Shown: positions 1 to 8,462 of the stretch, piece by piece
How positions within the stretch are numbered: the stretch's first letter is position 1
Layout: every line of letters starts with the position of its first letter
NCBI RefSeq assembly: GCF_003730295.1
Contig: NZ_QTSZ01000052.1
Location: 1-64,000 of the forward strand
Reading direction: 5' to 3'
Source of the DNA: Ornithinibacillus gellani
GTDB lineage: Bacteria; Bacillota; Bacilli; Bacillales; Amphibacillaceae
Length of the DNA: 64,000 nt
The notes under the pieces: generated by a model
Database searches by the model: none
What the model saw: the letters and a program-made list of their open reading frames with translations, nothing else
What the model was told of the DNA's origin: nothing
Program-made: the position numbers and the translations under genes

Positions 1-113
1 ATATACTCATTCAAAACTAGCACCACCATGGATTTAACCACATCATTTAAGCTGGATTGCATTACATCTGCTTTTAGTTTATCAAAATCTAGTGTAAAAT
101 TAAGTTGGGTCAT
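1..113 (-). CDS. IS256-family transposase, N-terminal fragment (runs off the window)
   Basis: The minus strand has AGGAGGA at 127-121 followed by two consecutive ATG codons (116 and 113). The second has the better spacing. The reading frame stays open to the window edge and begins MTQLNFTLDFDKLK, continuing to VVKSMVVLVLNEY. This start resembles Mutator/IS256-type transposases of Bacillaceae, which begin with a short N-terminal helix region before the DDE domain. Only about 37 residues are visible, so the catalytic residues cannot be checked and it is unknown whether the gene is intact. The family call rests on the N-terminal pattern alone. Confidence 0.6.
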   Translation of the reverse strand, partial: MTQLNFTLDFDKLKADVMQSSLNDVVKSMVVLVLNEY

Positions 114-206
114 CATCAATTCCTCCTGTTATGGTTTTTGTGGTAAAAACATTGTAACATAGGGTTGATGAATGACCCTTTTCTATTTACACAATTATAT
201 GGACTT
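1..206 (-). mobile_element. Partial IS256-family insertion sequence (left edge of window)
   Basis: The window opens inside an insertion sequence. A transposase start is read on the minus strand, and upstream of it a segment around 185-206 contains a TTTACACAATTATAT-type stretch like the terminal repeats of IS256-family elements. I place the outer end near 200-206, but it is approximate because the other end and the target duplication lie outside the window. The 51-bp repeat array starts immediately beyond, so the element may have inserted next to or into that array. Confidence 0.5.
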
Positions 207-212
207 AATCGA

Positions 213-365
213 TTTTTTCACTCGAACTAACACCGAGGCGAATTTCCAGCAACTTCAACAAGAGTTTTTCACTCGAACTAACACCGAAGCGAATTTTCAC
301 ACTATACACTAGGATTTTTTTACTCAAACGGCGGTCAAACGAATCTCCAGCTGTTTCAATCCATT
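213..365. repeat. 51-bp-period repeat array A (three units)
   Basis: Three successive units begin with a T-run and CACTCG or TACTCA at 219, 270 and 321, exactly 51 bp apart. Units 1 and 2 share TTTTTCACTCGAACTAACA and a following GCGAATTT; unit 3 is more diverged. The same 51-bp period and T-run/CACTCG start recur at 53365-53690, so both arrays appear to belong to one family. I see no convincing gene across it on either strand. 366-501 holds nothing I recognise. Confidence 0.7.
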
Positions 366-501
366 CACGCAAGAAAGCGATCTGGACAGATTTCGGAGTG
401 GGCTCAGAAACCAAATATTTCAAATGCTTGTTCCTTCGTACGCCATTACTGGTCCAAGGGCACTACAATTCATGAAATTATCACATTTTTTAAAAAGTCA
501 C

Positions 502-530
502 TTGACATTGTCTCGTTCCTTCGATATCAT
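502..530 (+). promoter_or_regulatory. Sigma-A promoter of the trp operon
   Basis: A consensus -35 TTGACA (502-507), a 17-nt spacer and a -10 TATCAT (525-530) lie just upstream of the first T-box. Transcription should start near 537, giving a leader of about 650 nt before trpE. Confidence 0.75.
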
Positions 531-536
531 TGTTCC

Positions 537-825
537 CAATAACTTTATTTGAGAAGCGGCTATGATGAAGAAGAGTAGTCTAATGGTATTTATTCAGCGA
601 GCTGGTGGTTGGTGCAAACCAGTATAAATCCGTAGATGAATGGCCTTCTGAGCCTCCAAACCGAACCGATTTTTTGTAGTAGGCTTTGGCGAGCATGCCT
701 CATCGTTACACGAGGCGGATATTTGGTATAGACTGCCAGATATTGCAAAGTGGACTGCAGATGCAGTCAATAAAGGTGGCACCACGGGTCCCTCGTCCTT
801 TTGATGGATGAGGGGCCTTTTTGTA
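537..825 (+). promoter_or_regulatory. Tryptophan T-box leader 1
   Basis: This is a complete T-box riboregulator. Stem I carries GATGAAGAAGAGTAG and the GCTGGTGGTTGGTGCAAACC distal part. A GAA-TGG specifier (Trp codon, 641-643) follows. The T-box sequence AAAGGTGGCACCACGGGT is at 772-789. An intrinsic terminator (CCCTC...GAGGG plus T-run) lies at 789-822. Uncharged tRNA-Trp should pair with the specifier and T-box and block termination. It is the first of two in series; both must be read through before trpE is transcribed. Confidence 0.88.
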
Positions 826-850
826 TGGAAAAATTCATATATAGCTAAAT

Positions 851-1166
851 TGTTGAGCAAGAGGAGTACGTATGTTTACTGCGTTTTCAGAGAGCCGGAG
901 CAGGTGGAAGCCGGTACGTAGTGATATGCCGAATGGGCTTGCGAGAGTTTTCCCGAAATGAGGAGCAGTGGTAAACATAGCTCCTCAGTAAGGAAAAACG
1001 GATTTCCACCGTTATCAGGATAGGCTGTCGGCACGCCATTCATTGTATTCGCTTCGCCCGCAGCTGAATGAGTTGGAAAATGTTTTTTCAATGGAGGTGG
1101 CACCGCGGGTCCTATCGTCCTCTATAAGCACAAGCGTATTGTGTTTATAGAGGGCGTTTTTTTTAT
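851..1166 (+). promoter_or_regulatory. Tryptophan T-box leader 2
   Basis: The second full T-box starts about 25 nt after the first terminator. The GAGGAGTACG motif of stem I is near 861, the GAA-TGG specifier is at 934-936 and the T-box sequence GGAGGTGGCACCGCGGGT is at 1093-1110. A strong terminator with arms CCTCTATAA (1119-1127) and TTATAGAGG (1145-1153) is followed by a long T-run. trpE begins 25 nt later. The two T-boxes are clearly diverged in sequence, so this is not a very recent duplication. Confidence 0.9.
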
Positions 1167-1190
1167 ACATTTCTAAGGAGGCGTTACAAG

Positions 1191-2597
1191 ATGGAAACAG
1201 CGATTCCGTATAAAATGGTCAGATTGAACGCAGATATGCTGACACCGATTGGAATATTTCATGCGCTGCAAGGAAAGAAGAAATTTTTATTGGAAAGCAC
1301 TTTTTTACATGAAGAAAAGGGTGCCTACTCCTTTATTGGAATGGATCCTTTTCAGGAACTCATTTGTCGTGGAACGGAAGGCGTCATCATTGACTATGAA
1401 AAAGGCACACAAACAATCAAGCGGGGAAATTTACAATCCATCCTAAATGCTTGCATGCCACCCATCGATTTATCACTCCCCTTCCCTTTTTACGGCGGGG
1501 CAATCGGCTATATCGGTTATGATGCAGCACGTGTCTATTACCAGGTTGGTGCTCCACTTCAAGATGATTTGGATATGCCTGATGTTGATTTAATGTTCTA
1601 TCACACGAGTATTGTCTTTGATCACCATGATGATTCCGTCTACTTGATTACCATGAATCTCGACAATCAGACCGAACACGTCCTAGACATTCGACTGCAA
1701 AACCTGGAGCAAACCATTATGGGAGGGGTGACTCACGCTGTTACGACAGCGGCAGATGATATTTATTTTGAACCGGAAATGAACAAAGCAGATTTTCTAA
1801 ACCGAATCCATCAGGCAAAGGACTATATTGAAAAGGAACATGCGGTGGAACAAATCGTGCTTTCCCAACGGCTGTCAGCTGATTTTACTGGTGATCCATT
1901 TGCATTTTATCGTAAGTTACGTAAGAAAAATCCATCGCCATATATGTTCTATATTGATTTTGAATCTTACGTCGTTTTGGGGGCATCACCCGAAAGTCTT
2001 GTGGAAGTGGCTGACACACATGTGATCACCAATCCAATTGCAGGCACGAGGCCTCGCGGTGAATCAATCGCTGAAGATTTGAAGCTGACAGAAGAACTGC
2101 TGGCAGATCAAAAAGAAATATCTGAGCACCTCATGCTAATTGAAAGCAGCAAGCGGGATTTACAGCGTATTTGTGATGCCAACCGAATTACTGTACCCAT
2201 TCATATGAAAATTGAAAAATACGAGCATGTGATGCATATCGTTTCCCAGGTTCACGGCGAATTATCGCCAGGGTTCACTAGTATTGATGCCCTGCTTGCC
2301 TGTCTCCCTGCTGGAACCGTCTCCGGCTCACCAAGGGAACGTGCCATGCAAATCATTAATGAATTGGAAGAACAGAAGCGTGGCGTCTATGGTGGCGGAA
2401 TTGGTTATATCAATGTGAATCATGATTTAAATATGGCCCTTGCTATCCGTTCTCTGCTCATCAAAGGAGAAAAGGCGTATCTACAAGCCGGAGCGGGGAT
2501 TGTAAAAGATTCCATACCTGAAAATGAATTTCACGAAACGATGCATAAAGCAAAATCAATCATGCAGGTAGCAGCATATGATGTTGCTTCCATTTGA
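1191..2597 (+). CDS. trpE: Anthranilate synthase component I
   Basis: Converts chorismate plus ammonia or glutamine-derived nitrogen to anthranilate, the first committed step to tryptophan. The 468-residue length fits the family. The N-terminal domain carries the LLES motif (residues 33-36) linked to feedback inhibition by tryptophan. The C-terminal chorismate-binding domain (about 195-460) has GASPE (264-268), IAGTRPRG (283-290) and AGAGIVKDS (433-441). The start is an ATG with AAGGAGG upstream. It heads a tight operon under two T-boxes. No trpG glutaminase gene follows. In Bacillus the folate-operon PabA serves this role, and I infer the same here. Confidence 0.95.
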   Translation: METAIPYKMVRLNADMLTPIGIFHALQGKKKFLLESTFLHEEKGAYSFIGMDPFQELICRGTEGVIIDYEKGTQTIKRGNLQSILNACMPPIDLSLPFPFYGGAIGYIGYDAARVYYQVGAPLQDDLDMPDVDLMFYHTSIVFDHHDDSVYLITMNLDNQTEHVLDIRLQNLEQTIMGGVTHAVTTAADDIYFEPEMNKADFLNRIHQAKDYIEKEHAVEQIVLSQRLSADFTGDPFAFYRKLRKKNPSPYMFYIDFESYVVLGASPESLVEVADTHVITNPIAGTRPRGESIAEDLKLTEELLADQKEISEHLMLIESSKRDLQRICDANRITVPIHMKIEKYEHVMHIVSQVHGELSPGFTSIDALLACLPAGTVSGSPRERAMQIINELEEQKRGVYGGGIGYINVNHDLNMALAIRSLLIKGEKAYLQAGAGIVKDSIPENEFHETMHKAKSIMQVAAYDVASI

Positions 2598-2618
2598 ACA
2601 GAAAGGAAGGATAGAGAA

Positions 2619-3647
2619 ATGAAACAATACTTGGAAAAAATGTTAGAGGCAGAAAATCTGAGCAAGCAAGAAATGAAGCAGGCTGTATTAAAAGGCTTTT
2701 CTGGGCAAGCTTCCGATAGTGAGCTGGCCGCATTTCTAGTCGCTTTACGAAGCAAAGGAGAAACAGCAGAAGAAATCGCTGCACTCGTCGAAGTTATTCG
2801 AGAACAATCAAGCTTTACCTTTTCCCCCGTGTCCGGTGTCATGGATAATTGCGGGACTGGTGGCGATGGTTCGCATAGCTTTAATATTAGCACCACTTCC
2901 GCATTCGTCATTGCAGGTGCTGGTGTAACGGTAGCTAAGCATGGCAATCGCAGCATATCTAGCAGTACAGGTAGTGCAGATGTATTAGAAGCACTTGGGG
3001 TGTCCCTCGATTTTGGCACCCCACAAATTGAAGAGATATTACAGGAAAATAAAATTGCATTTTTATATGCACCGCATATGCATCAAGGGTTACGTCGATA
3101 TATGAAGGTTCGTCGTGAGCTACGAATTCCGACTATTTTTAATCTGATTGGTCCACTGACAAATCCTGTCCAACTGGATTCACAGCTCGTTGGTATTTAT
3201 CGGCGCGACATGCTACCCATGATTGCCGCTGTTCTATACCATTTAGGCCGTAAGCGCGCCGTTGTCGTGAATGGCGCGGATCATATGGATGAAGCATCAC
3301 TTGCAGGTGAAAATCATCTGATTCTTATGGAAAAAGGCGAATTTATTCCTTTTACAATCCAACCGGAAGAATTAGGATTGCCGAGCTATGAGAATTCGAA
3401 AATAAAAGGTGGCAGTGCCAGGGATAATGCTGAGATTCTGCTTGACGTGCTTCGCGGCAAGCCTGGTCCCTATTATGACACTGTATTATTGAATGCTGCT
3501 ATTGGATTATTCGCCAATGGAGCAGCAGCCACAATACAAGATGGGGTCCAGCTGGCCCGTGAAAGCCTGGAAAGCGGTGCTGCGTTATCCAAGCTGGAAT
3601 ACCTCATTCAATATAGTAAACCAGTCACTGCTGGCAGCTCATTATAG
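2619..3647 (+). CDS. trpD: Anthranilate phosphoribosyltransferase
   Basis: Transfers the phosphoribosyl group of PRPP to anthranilate, step two of tryptophan synthesis. The 342 residues show the family signatures: the PRPP-binding GTGGD glycine loop at 79-83 and KHGNR at 107-111, followed by a Ser-rich substrate loop. The ATG start is preceded by AAAGGAAGG. It lies 21 nt after trpE and 12 nt before trpC, so it is co-transcribed. This is a stand-alone enzyme, not fused to a TrpG domain as in enterics. Confidence 0.95.
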   Translation: MKQYLEKMLEAENLSKQEMKQAVLKGFSGQASDSELAAFLVALRSKGETAEEIAALVEVIREQSSFTFSPVSGVMDNCGTGGDGSHSFNISTTSAFVIAGAGVTVAKHGNRSISSSTGSADVLEALGVSLDFGTPQIEEILQENKIAFLYAPHMHQGLRRYMKVRRELRIPTIFNLIGPLTNPVQLDSQLVGIYRRDMLPMIAAVLYHLGRKRAVVVNGADHMDEASLAGENHLILMEKGEFIPFTIQPEELGLPSYENSKIKGGSARDNAEILLDVLRGKPGPYYDTVLLNAAIGLFANGAAATIQDGVQLARESLESGAALSKLEYLIQYSKPVTAGSSL

Positions 3648-3659
3648 GAGGACAATAAG

Positions 3660-4460
3660 ATGAATATTCTAGATAAAATTATTGCCAAGAAACACGTAGA
3701 AGTGGAACAACTCAAACAGAAAGGGATACCGACATTTGAATTCGTTCCACAAACCATTCCCTCTTTGGCAACATGCTTTAATGGGAAGTCAACATTGAAT
3801 ATTATTGCAGAAATAAAACGATCCTCCCCTTCCAAGGGAGCGATTCAAATGGATGTCAATCCAGTGGCACAAGCGAAAAAATATGCATCTCTTGGTGCTG
3901 GTGCCATTTCCGTATTAACGGATCAGCCCTTTTTCAACGGTTCCTTTGCGGATCTTGCAGCTGTTCGTAATGTAGTTGATTTACCCATATTGTGTAAGGA
4001 TTTCATCATTGATCCGGTTCAAATCGACGCGGCAAAGGCGGCAGGTGCATCGATTATCTTATTAATAGCTGCTGCTTTAACGCCAGATCAGTTCAAGCGT
4101 CTCTATGCGCATGCTCAAGCCGCTCAAATGGATGTGTTATTCGAGGTGCATGATGAAAGGGAAATGCAATTTGCTTTGGAGCAGCAAGTGCCGATAATCG
4201 GGATCAATAATCGAAATCTGGAAACATTTGAGGTAGATTTGCAAACGACAGCAAAATTGGCAGCAATGGTCGAGAACCAAGATTGCACCCTCATTAGCGA
4301 AAGCGGGATGCGAACAAAAGAAGACGCCACATTTGCAGCAAATCACGGTGCGCAAGGTATCTTAGTCGGCGAAACATTTATGCGCTCCTCCCAGCTTGAG
4401 TTAGCATTTTCCAGAATGCAGGTTCCAATTCAGAAACGAGTGGTGCCACATGATCGTTAA
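3660..4460 (+). CDS. trpC: Indole-3-glycerol-phosphate synthase
   Basis: Closes the indole ring from carboxyphenylamino-deoxyribulose phosphate. It is a 266-residue single-domain TIM barrel. The hallmark EIKRSSPSKG lies at 51-60, with the catalytic lysine in it, and the phosphate-binding region ISESGMRTKED and GILVGETFM lie near the C-terminus. AGGAGGACAATAAG supplies the ribosome site. Its 3' end overlaps trpF by 11 nt, suggesting translational coupling. It is separate from trpF, the usual Firmicute arrangement, unlike the fused E. coli enzyme. Confidence 0.95.
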   Translation: MNILDKIIAKKHVEVEQLKQKGIPTFEFVPQTIPSLATCFNGKSTLNIIAEIKRSSPSKGAIQMDVNPVAQAKKYASLGAGAISVLTDQPFFNGSFADLAAVRNVVDLPILCKDFIIDPVQIDAAKAAGASIILLIAAALTPDQFKRLYAHAQAAQMDVLFEVHDEREMQFALEQQVPIIGINNRNLETFEVDLQTTAKLAAMVENQDCTLISESGMRTKEDATFAANHGAQGILVGETFMRSSQLELAFSRMQVPIQKRVVPHDR

Positions 4461-5109
4461 AATATGTGGCATCCAAACATGTGAAGCTGCCAGCACTGCT
4501 GCTGAGGCGGGTGCGGATATGATTGGGTTTGTCTTTGCTCCAAGTAAACGACAAGTCACACCTGAAACAGCAAAGACGATCGCTGCTTGTATACCAGCTA
4601 CGGTCAAAAAAGTTGGTGTATTTGTTGACGCCTCCCCCTCTTTCATGCAGCAAATTGCAATGGAGGTCGGGCTTGATTATCTTCAACTGCATGGACAGGA
4701 ATCACCAGCCATCGCCAAAAAACTATCTTTACCAGTCATCAAGGCATTTCCGAATCATCAAATAAATGACCAAATAGCAACGTATCCTTGTGAATATGTC
4801 TTAATCGATGGCACCCATCCTGGTTCGGGCAATACATTTGACTGGCAGTTACTAGATCGGCTGCCAGTTAACCGGAACAAGCTGCTTCTGGCTGGCGGCC
4901 TTGCACCGGATAATGTTCAGCAGGCGATTCGCCAGGTCCAACCAATTGGTGTAGACACTTCAAGCGGTGTAGAAATCAATGGACAGAAAGATCGCACACG
5001 CATACAAGCCTTTATCCAGGCTGCTAAAGCAACATTAAAGGAGCAAACATTCATAACAAGAGAGGAAGATTGCATTGACAACCTATACAATGCCAACAAA
5101 GGAAGGTAA
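4450..5109 (+). CDS. trpF: Phosphoribosylanthranilate isomerase
   Basis: Isomerises phosphoribosylanthranilate to the deoxyribulose phosphate substrate of TrpC. The 219-residue TIM barrel starts MIVKICGIQ, with the catalytic Cys in KICG, and has [11 protein letters not shown] and VDTSSGVE phosphate-binding segments near the C-terminus. The start ATG lies inside the end of trpC (11-nt overlap). The last 35 nt overlap the start of trpB, so the C-terminal tail after about residue 205 also carries the trpB ribosome site. Confidence 0.93.
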   Translation: MIVKICGIQTCEAASTAAEAGADMIGFVFAPSKRQVTPETAKTIAACIPATVKKVGVFVDASPSFMQQIAMEVGLDYLQLHGQESPAIAKKLSLPVIKAFPNHQINDQIATYPCEYVLIDGTHPGSGNTFDWQLLDRLPVNRNKLLLAGGLAPDNVQQAIRQVQPIGVDTSSGVEINGQKDRTRIQAFIQAAKATLKEQTFITREEDCIDNLYNANKGR

Positions 5110-6283
5110 ATATGGTATTTTCGGTGGCAAATTTGTCCCCGAACTGCTCATGCCAGCTGTTATTGAGTTAGAACAAGCATACACGGAGGCTAGGAATGAT
5201 CCTGCATTTATCCAGGAACTAGACAACCATTTGCGTCAATATGTCGGGCGCGAAACACCTTTGTATTTCGCCGAAAATTTAACCAAAAAATGGGGCGGCC
5301 CCTCCATCTATTTGAAAAGGGAGGATCTGAATCATACCGGCGCACATAAGATTAATAACACCATTGGCCAAGCATTATTAGCCAAACGAATGGGCAAACA
5401 AAAGATTGTTGCTGAAACAGGAGCTGGTCAGCATGGTGTTGCTACCGCGACGGTTTGTGCCTTACTTGGTTTAGAGTGCGTTGTATTTATGGGTGCAGCA
5501 GATATGAAGCGCCAAAAATTGAATGTATTCCGGATGGAGCTGCTCGGTGCTGAAGTTCGTGGAGTGGAACAAGGGAGCGGCACACTAAAGGATGCTGTTA
5601 ATGAAGCATTACGCTACTGGGTTCGTCATGTAACAGATACCCACTATATTTTAGGTTCTGTAGTCGGACCACATCCATTTCCACAAATTGTCCGTGATTT
5701 TCAATCCGTCATTGGAAACGAAACGAAGCAACAAATACTTGCGGCTAGCAATAAGCTACCTGATGCTATTGTGGCCTGTGTTGGTGGCGGGAGTAATGCA
5801 ATGGGCATGTTTTATCCATTCATTGATGACCATGCGGTACGCCTGATTGGTGTAGAAGCCGGTGGCAATGGCCTACAATCAGATAAGCATGCAGCTGCAT
5901 TGTCGACTGGTTCAGCGGGAATCTTACATGGTACCCTCTCCTATTTATTACAAAATGAAGATGGGCAAATCCAAGAAGCTACCTCGATATCTGCAGGCTT
6001 GGATTATCCTGGTGTCGGTCCGGAGCATAGTTATTTACATGAGCAAAAACGGGTAACCTACACAGCCGCTACAGATGAAGAAGCATTAGCTGCATTTCAA
6101 TTGCTTTCCAAAACAGAAGGAATTATCCCCGCCTTAGAAAGCTCCCACGCAGTTGCTGAAGCATGCAAGCAAGCGGAGAAAATGCAAACAGATGAAACGT
6201 TAGTTATTTGTCTGTCCGGTCGTGGTGATAAAGATGTAGAAGCAGTACAACAATTACTTAGAGGTGATAATCATGGGGAGTAA
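5075..6283 (+). CDS. trpB: Tryptophan synthase beta subunit
   Basis: Condenses indole with serine using pyridoxal phosphate. The 402 residues match the TrpB family. The PLP lysine sits in [10 protein letters not shown] (87-96, Lys92), the Gly-rich phosphate site [10 protein letters not shown] is near 235, and the C-terminal CLSGRGDKD is intact. The start is a TTG at 5075 with AGAGGAAG six nt upstream, inside trpF. The next ATG at residue 6 has no better ribosome site. The unusual start and 35-nt overlap suggest coupling to trpF translation. Confidence 0.95.
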   Translation: MTTYTMPTKEGKYGIFGGKFVPELLMPAVIELEQAYTEARNDPAFIQELDNHLRQYVGRETPLYFAENLTKKWGGPSIYLKREDLNHTGAHKINNTIGQALLAKRMGKQKIVAETGAGQHGVATATVCALLGLECVVFMGAADMKRQKLNVFRMELLGAEVRGVEQGSGTLKDAVNEALRYWVRHVTDTHYILGSVVGPHPFPQIVRDFQSVIGNETKQQILAASNKLPDAIVACVGGGSNAMGMFYPFIDDHAVRLIGVEAGGNGLQSDKHAAALSTGSAGILHGTLSYLLQNEDGQIQEATSISAGLDYPGVGPEHSYLHEQKRVTYTAATDEEALAAFQLLSKTEGIIPALESSHAVAEACKQAEKMQTDETLVICLSGRGDKDVEAVQQLLRGDNHGE

Positions 6284-7079
6284 ATATTTAAAACAAACGC
6301 TTGAACAAAAGATATCCAATGGGGAAAAGCTTTTTATTCCTTATATAGTTGCCGGTGATGGCGGATTGGATCAATTAGAAGCGCGTATCCATTTGCTTAC
6401 TGCTGCTGGCGCTTCTGCAATCGAGCTGGGAATTCCTTTTTCAGACCCAGTTGCTGATGGTCCTGTTATCCAAGCCGCAGGAAGCCGAGCATTACAAAAT
6501 GGAACAACTTTAAAAGGGGTTCTAAAGACATTACAAGCATTTCAAGAAGAGCCGACTATCCCTATTGTTATTATGACTTACCTCAATCCCATTTATCATT
6601 ATGGCATCGAGGCCTTTGCACGGGATAGTGCCGATGCAGGAATAGATGGTGTCATCATTCCTGACTTACCGATGGAGGAGGAACACATTTTAACAGATGC
6701 TTTCAAACAAGCCGGAATTGCTAACATACGTCTTGCCGCACCAAATAGTACACCAGACCGTCTCCAGGCAATCTGTCAACGTGCAGAAGGTTTTTTATAT
6801 GCTGTGTCCGTCATGGGAACGACTGGGGTTGCAGAAGACCATGCCGTAGAAGTAAAACAATATTTGCAACAGCTTAAGCAAGTTAGTCCTGTTCCTGTTT
6901 TGGCAGGATTCGGTGTTGCCAATCCAACGCAGGCAAAGACGTTAAGCGACTGTTGTGACGGAGTTATTGTTGGAAGTAAAATAGTCGAGCTATTTCATCA
7001 AGGAGAGGAAGCTGCCATTACTTCCCTCATTCAGCAATCTCTCTATTCCGATAAAACTCCAGCCCATGATTTATCATAA
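6273..7079 (+). CDS. trpA: Tryptophan synthase alpha subunit
   Basis: Cleaves indole-3-glycerol phosphate and channels indole to TrpB. The 268 residues contain [14 protein letters not shown], with the two catalytic acids at Glu51 and Asp62, and the phosphate-binding GFGVANP and [10 protein letters not shown] prefer the ATG at 6273, which has TAGAGGTGA five to six nt upstream, over an in-frame GTG at 6264 that overlaps that ribosome site. It overlaps the trpB end by 11 nt. The stop TAA (7077-7079) is also the first three bases of repeat copy R1, and I see no ordinary T-tailed terminator behind the operon. Confidence 0.94.
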   Translation: MGSKYLKQTLEQKISNGEKLFIPYIVAGDGGLDQLEARIHLLTAAGASAIELGIPFSDPVADGPVIQAAGSRALQNGTTLKGVLKTLQAFQEEPTIPIVIMTYLNPIYHYGIEAFARDSADAGIDGVIIPDLPMEEEHILTDAFKQAGIANIRLAAPNSTPDRLQAICQRAEGFLYAVSVMGTTGVAEDHAVEVKQYLQQLKQVSPVPVLAGFGVANPTQAKTLSDCCDGVIVGSKIVELFHQGEEAAITSLIQQSLYSDKTPAHDLS

Positions 7080-7239
7080 AGTGAAACTTCAATCAGTGGG
7101 GATTTTCGCCCTTCTCCCACTGATTGTTAGTTGAACCAATCAGGCCTTTACTGGCTGTTGATCCGCCACTTACAATTCTTGTTATCCATAAAAATTCTTG
7201 ACGTGGGGATCTTACAGCCAGCTAGTTAATCTGTGATAA
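7077..7239 (+). repeat. Dispersed structured repeat, copy R1 (full length)
   Basis: First full copy of a family of about 160 nt that starts TAAAGTGAAACTTCAATC. Helix P1 is 7091-7100 (AATCAGTGGG) with 7116-7125 (CCCACTGATT). A second, long helix pairs CTGGCTGT (7151-7158) with ACAGCCAG (7214-7221) and, nested inside, GATCC-CCAC (7160-7169, G7165 bulged) with GTGGGGATC (7203-7211). The apical loop repeats AATTCTTG. No T-run follows a helix, so it is not a classical terminator. Other copies are at 13887, 17463, 28464 and 36808, all on the plus strand. Confidence 0.85.
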
Positions 7240-7371
7240 ACGATCCATCCATCACTGCATTCCTGCCTATCATTGAATGGCAGGATGCAGTATATGGTAA
7301 AAAACAAGCATACATGGTTCACACCTGCTACAATACAATTGAAAAGTCATTTATAAAGGACGGTGTACCAT

Positions 7372-8178
7372 ATGCTGCTACAATCACTACATATGACCGC
7401 TCCTCCCAAAACGGAGCAATATCCATTTCATTTAGCACTCATTCAAAACCTAAAAAAAATCGAATTTACAAATCCGATTTCCTTTTTAGTCGGTGAAAAT
7501 GGCAGTGGTAAATCTACGTTGCTAGAGTCCATTGCAGTAGCCGTAAATTCTATTACAATCGGGAATGAACCCGTTACAACAGACCCAACATTAAACGCGG
7601 TTCGTCAGCTCGCGGCTTGTATGAAGCTTCATTGGAAATATAAGCGAAATCGTGGATTTTTCATGCGGGCAGAAGATTTTTTTAATTTTGTCAAGCAGCA
7701 AGAGAAAACACGCACTGAAATGTTTGAACATATCGAAGAAGTAAAGGAAACATATAAGGATCGCTCCCCCTATGCGCAGGCACTTGCCATGCAACCATAT
7801 GCACGTTCCTTACATGAAATTAACGCTAAGTATGGTGAGAATTTGGACGCTAATTCTCATGGAGAAAGTTTTTTTGAAGTGTTTTCCAGTCGATTGGTGC
7901 CAAATGGCTTATATCTGATGGACGAACCAGAAGCAGCTCTTTCTCCCATGAGACAGCTGGCATTCATTGTCATGCTGCAGGATGCGGTAAAGGATGGGTC
8001 ACAATTTATTATTGCCACCCACTCCCCTATTTTACTTGCTTATCCTGGTGCAAAAATATTAGAAGTAAAAAATGACCAGCTGCAAGAAACACCGTATGAT
8101 CAGCTGGAACACGTTCAATTCACGAAATCATTTCTGGAAAATCCACAACGTTTCTTGCGACATTTGCAGGATGATTAG
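7372..8178 (+). CDS. AAA/ABC-type ATPase, stand-alone (COG3910-like)
   Basis: A soluble ATPase of 268 residues whose cellular role is unknown. Walker A is GENGSGKST (41-49). The ABC-like signature region is NSHGESF, Walker B is GLYLMDEPEAALSP and the switch histidine lies in FIIATHSP. It lacks a coiled-coil arm, unlike RecF/RecN/SbcC, and has no transporter partner. I chose ATG 7372 (AAAGGACGG upstream) over a GTG at 7363. It sits alone between the trp operon repeat and the ykoF leader. The family is widespread as single genes. Any role in nucleic-acid or defence functions would be speculation. Confidence 0.78.
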   Translation: MLLQSLHMTAPPKTEQYPFHLALIQNLKKIEFTNPISFLVGENGSGKSTLLESIAVAVNSITIGNEPVTTDPTLNAVRQLAACMKLHWKYKRNRGFFMRAEDFFNFVKQQEKTRTEMFEHIEEVKETYKDRSPYAQALAMQPYARSLHEINAKYGENLDANSHGESFFEVFSSRLVPNGLYLMDEPEAALSPMRQLAFIVMLQDAVKDGSQFIIATHSPILLAYPGAKILEVKNDQLQETPYDQLEHVQFTKSFLENPQRFLRHLQDD

Positions 8179-8200
8179 CAACTACTCGTTATTTAGACCC

Positions 8201-8228
8201 TTTACATTTTTTTTATTCATGGTAGCAT
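8201..8228 (+). promoter_or_regulatory. Probable sigma-A promoter of ykoFEDC
   Basis: TTTACA (8201-8206), a 16-nt spacer and TAGCAT (8223-8228) lie about 30 nt upstream of the TPP aptamer. The -10 is not consensus, so this is a moderate call. Confidence 0.5.
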
Positions 8229-8255
8229 AGACTGTGAAAACTGCATCATAAAAGA

Positions 8256-8431
8256 AAGCACTAGGGGAGCTGCATATGAGCGGCTGAGAAGAACTGGATG
8301 TTCTGACCCTTTGCACCCGATCTGGATAATACCAGCGTGGGGAAGTGTGGTCGAATCGTATGCTTGCTGATGTTACTTTTTATGCATATACATACAACCA
8401 GACTGCATTCCCATGGGATGCAGTCTTTTTA
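8256..8431 (+). promoter_or_regulatory. TPP riboswitch with terminator, upstream of ykoFEDC
   Basis: The thi-box aptamer spans 8256-8349: CTAGGGGAGC, GGCTGAGA, GACCCTTTGCACCCGATCTG and ATACCAGCGTGGGGAAGTG are all present in order. It is followed by an intrinsic terminator at 8401-8431 with arms GACTGCAT and ATGCAGTC, an inner CCC/GGG and then TTTTT. This is the layout of a transcriptional OFF switch: thiamine pyrophosphate should stop transcription before ykoF. Confidence 0.93.
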
Positions 8432-8462
8432 TTGTTCAAAAATAATAGAAGGAGTGGTTTTC

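Noticed and set aside
1-206. Complete insertion sequence
   Set aside because: Only the first about 37 transposase codons and one possible end are in the window, so intactness cannot be judged.
2531-3019. 162-codon minus-strand frame across trpE/trpD
   Set aside because: Antisense shadow of trpD, with no ribosome site and composition mirroring the coding strand.
7233-7496. 87-codon open frame overlapping the ATPase gene
   Set aside because: Its GTG start lies in repeat R1, it has no ribosome site, and no recognisable protein features; the overlapping ATPase has clear motifs.
8337-8462. N-terminal extension of ykoF
   Set aside because: These codons lie in the TPP riboswitch and terminator; the ATG at 8463 has a good ribosome site and matches family length.
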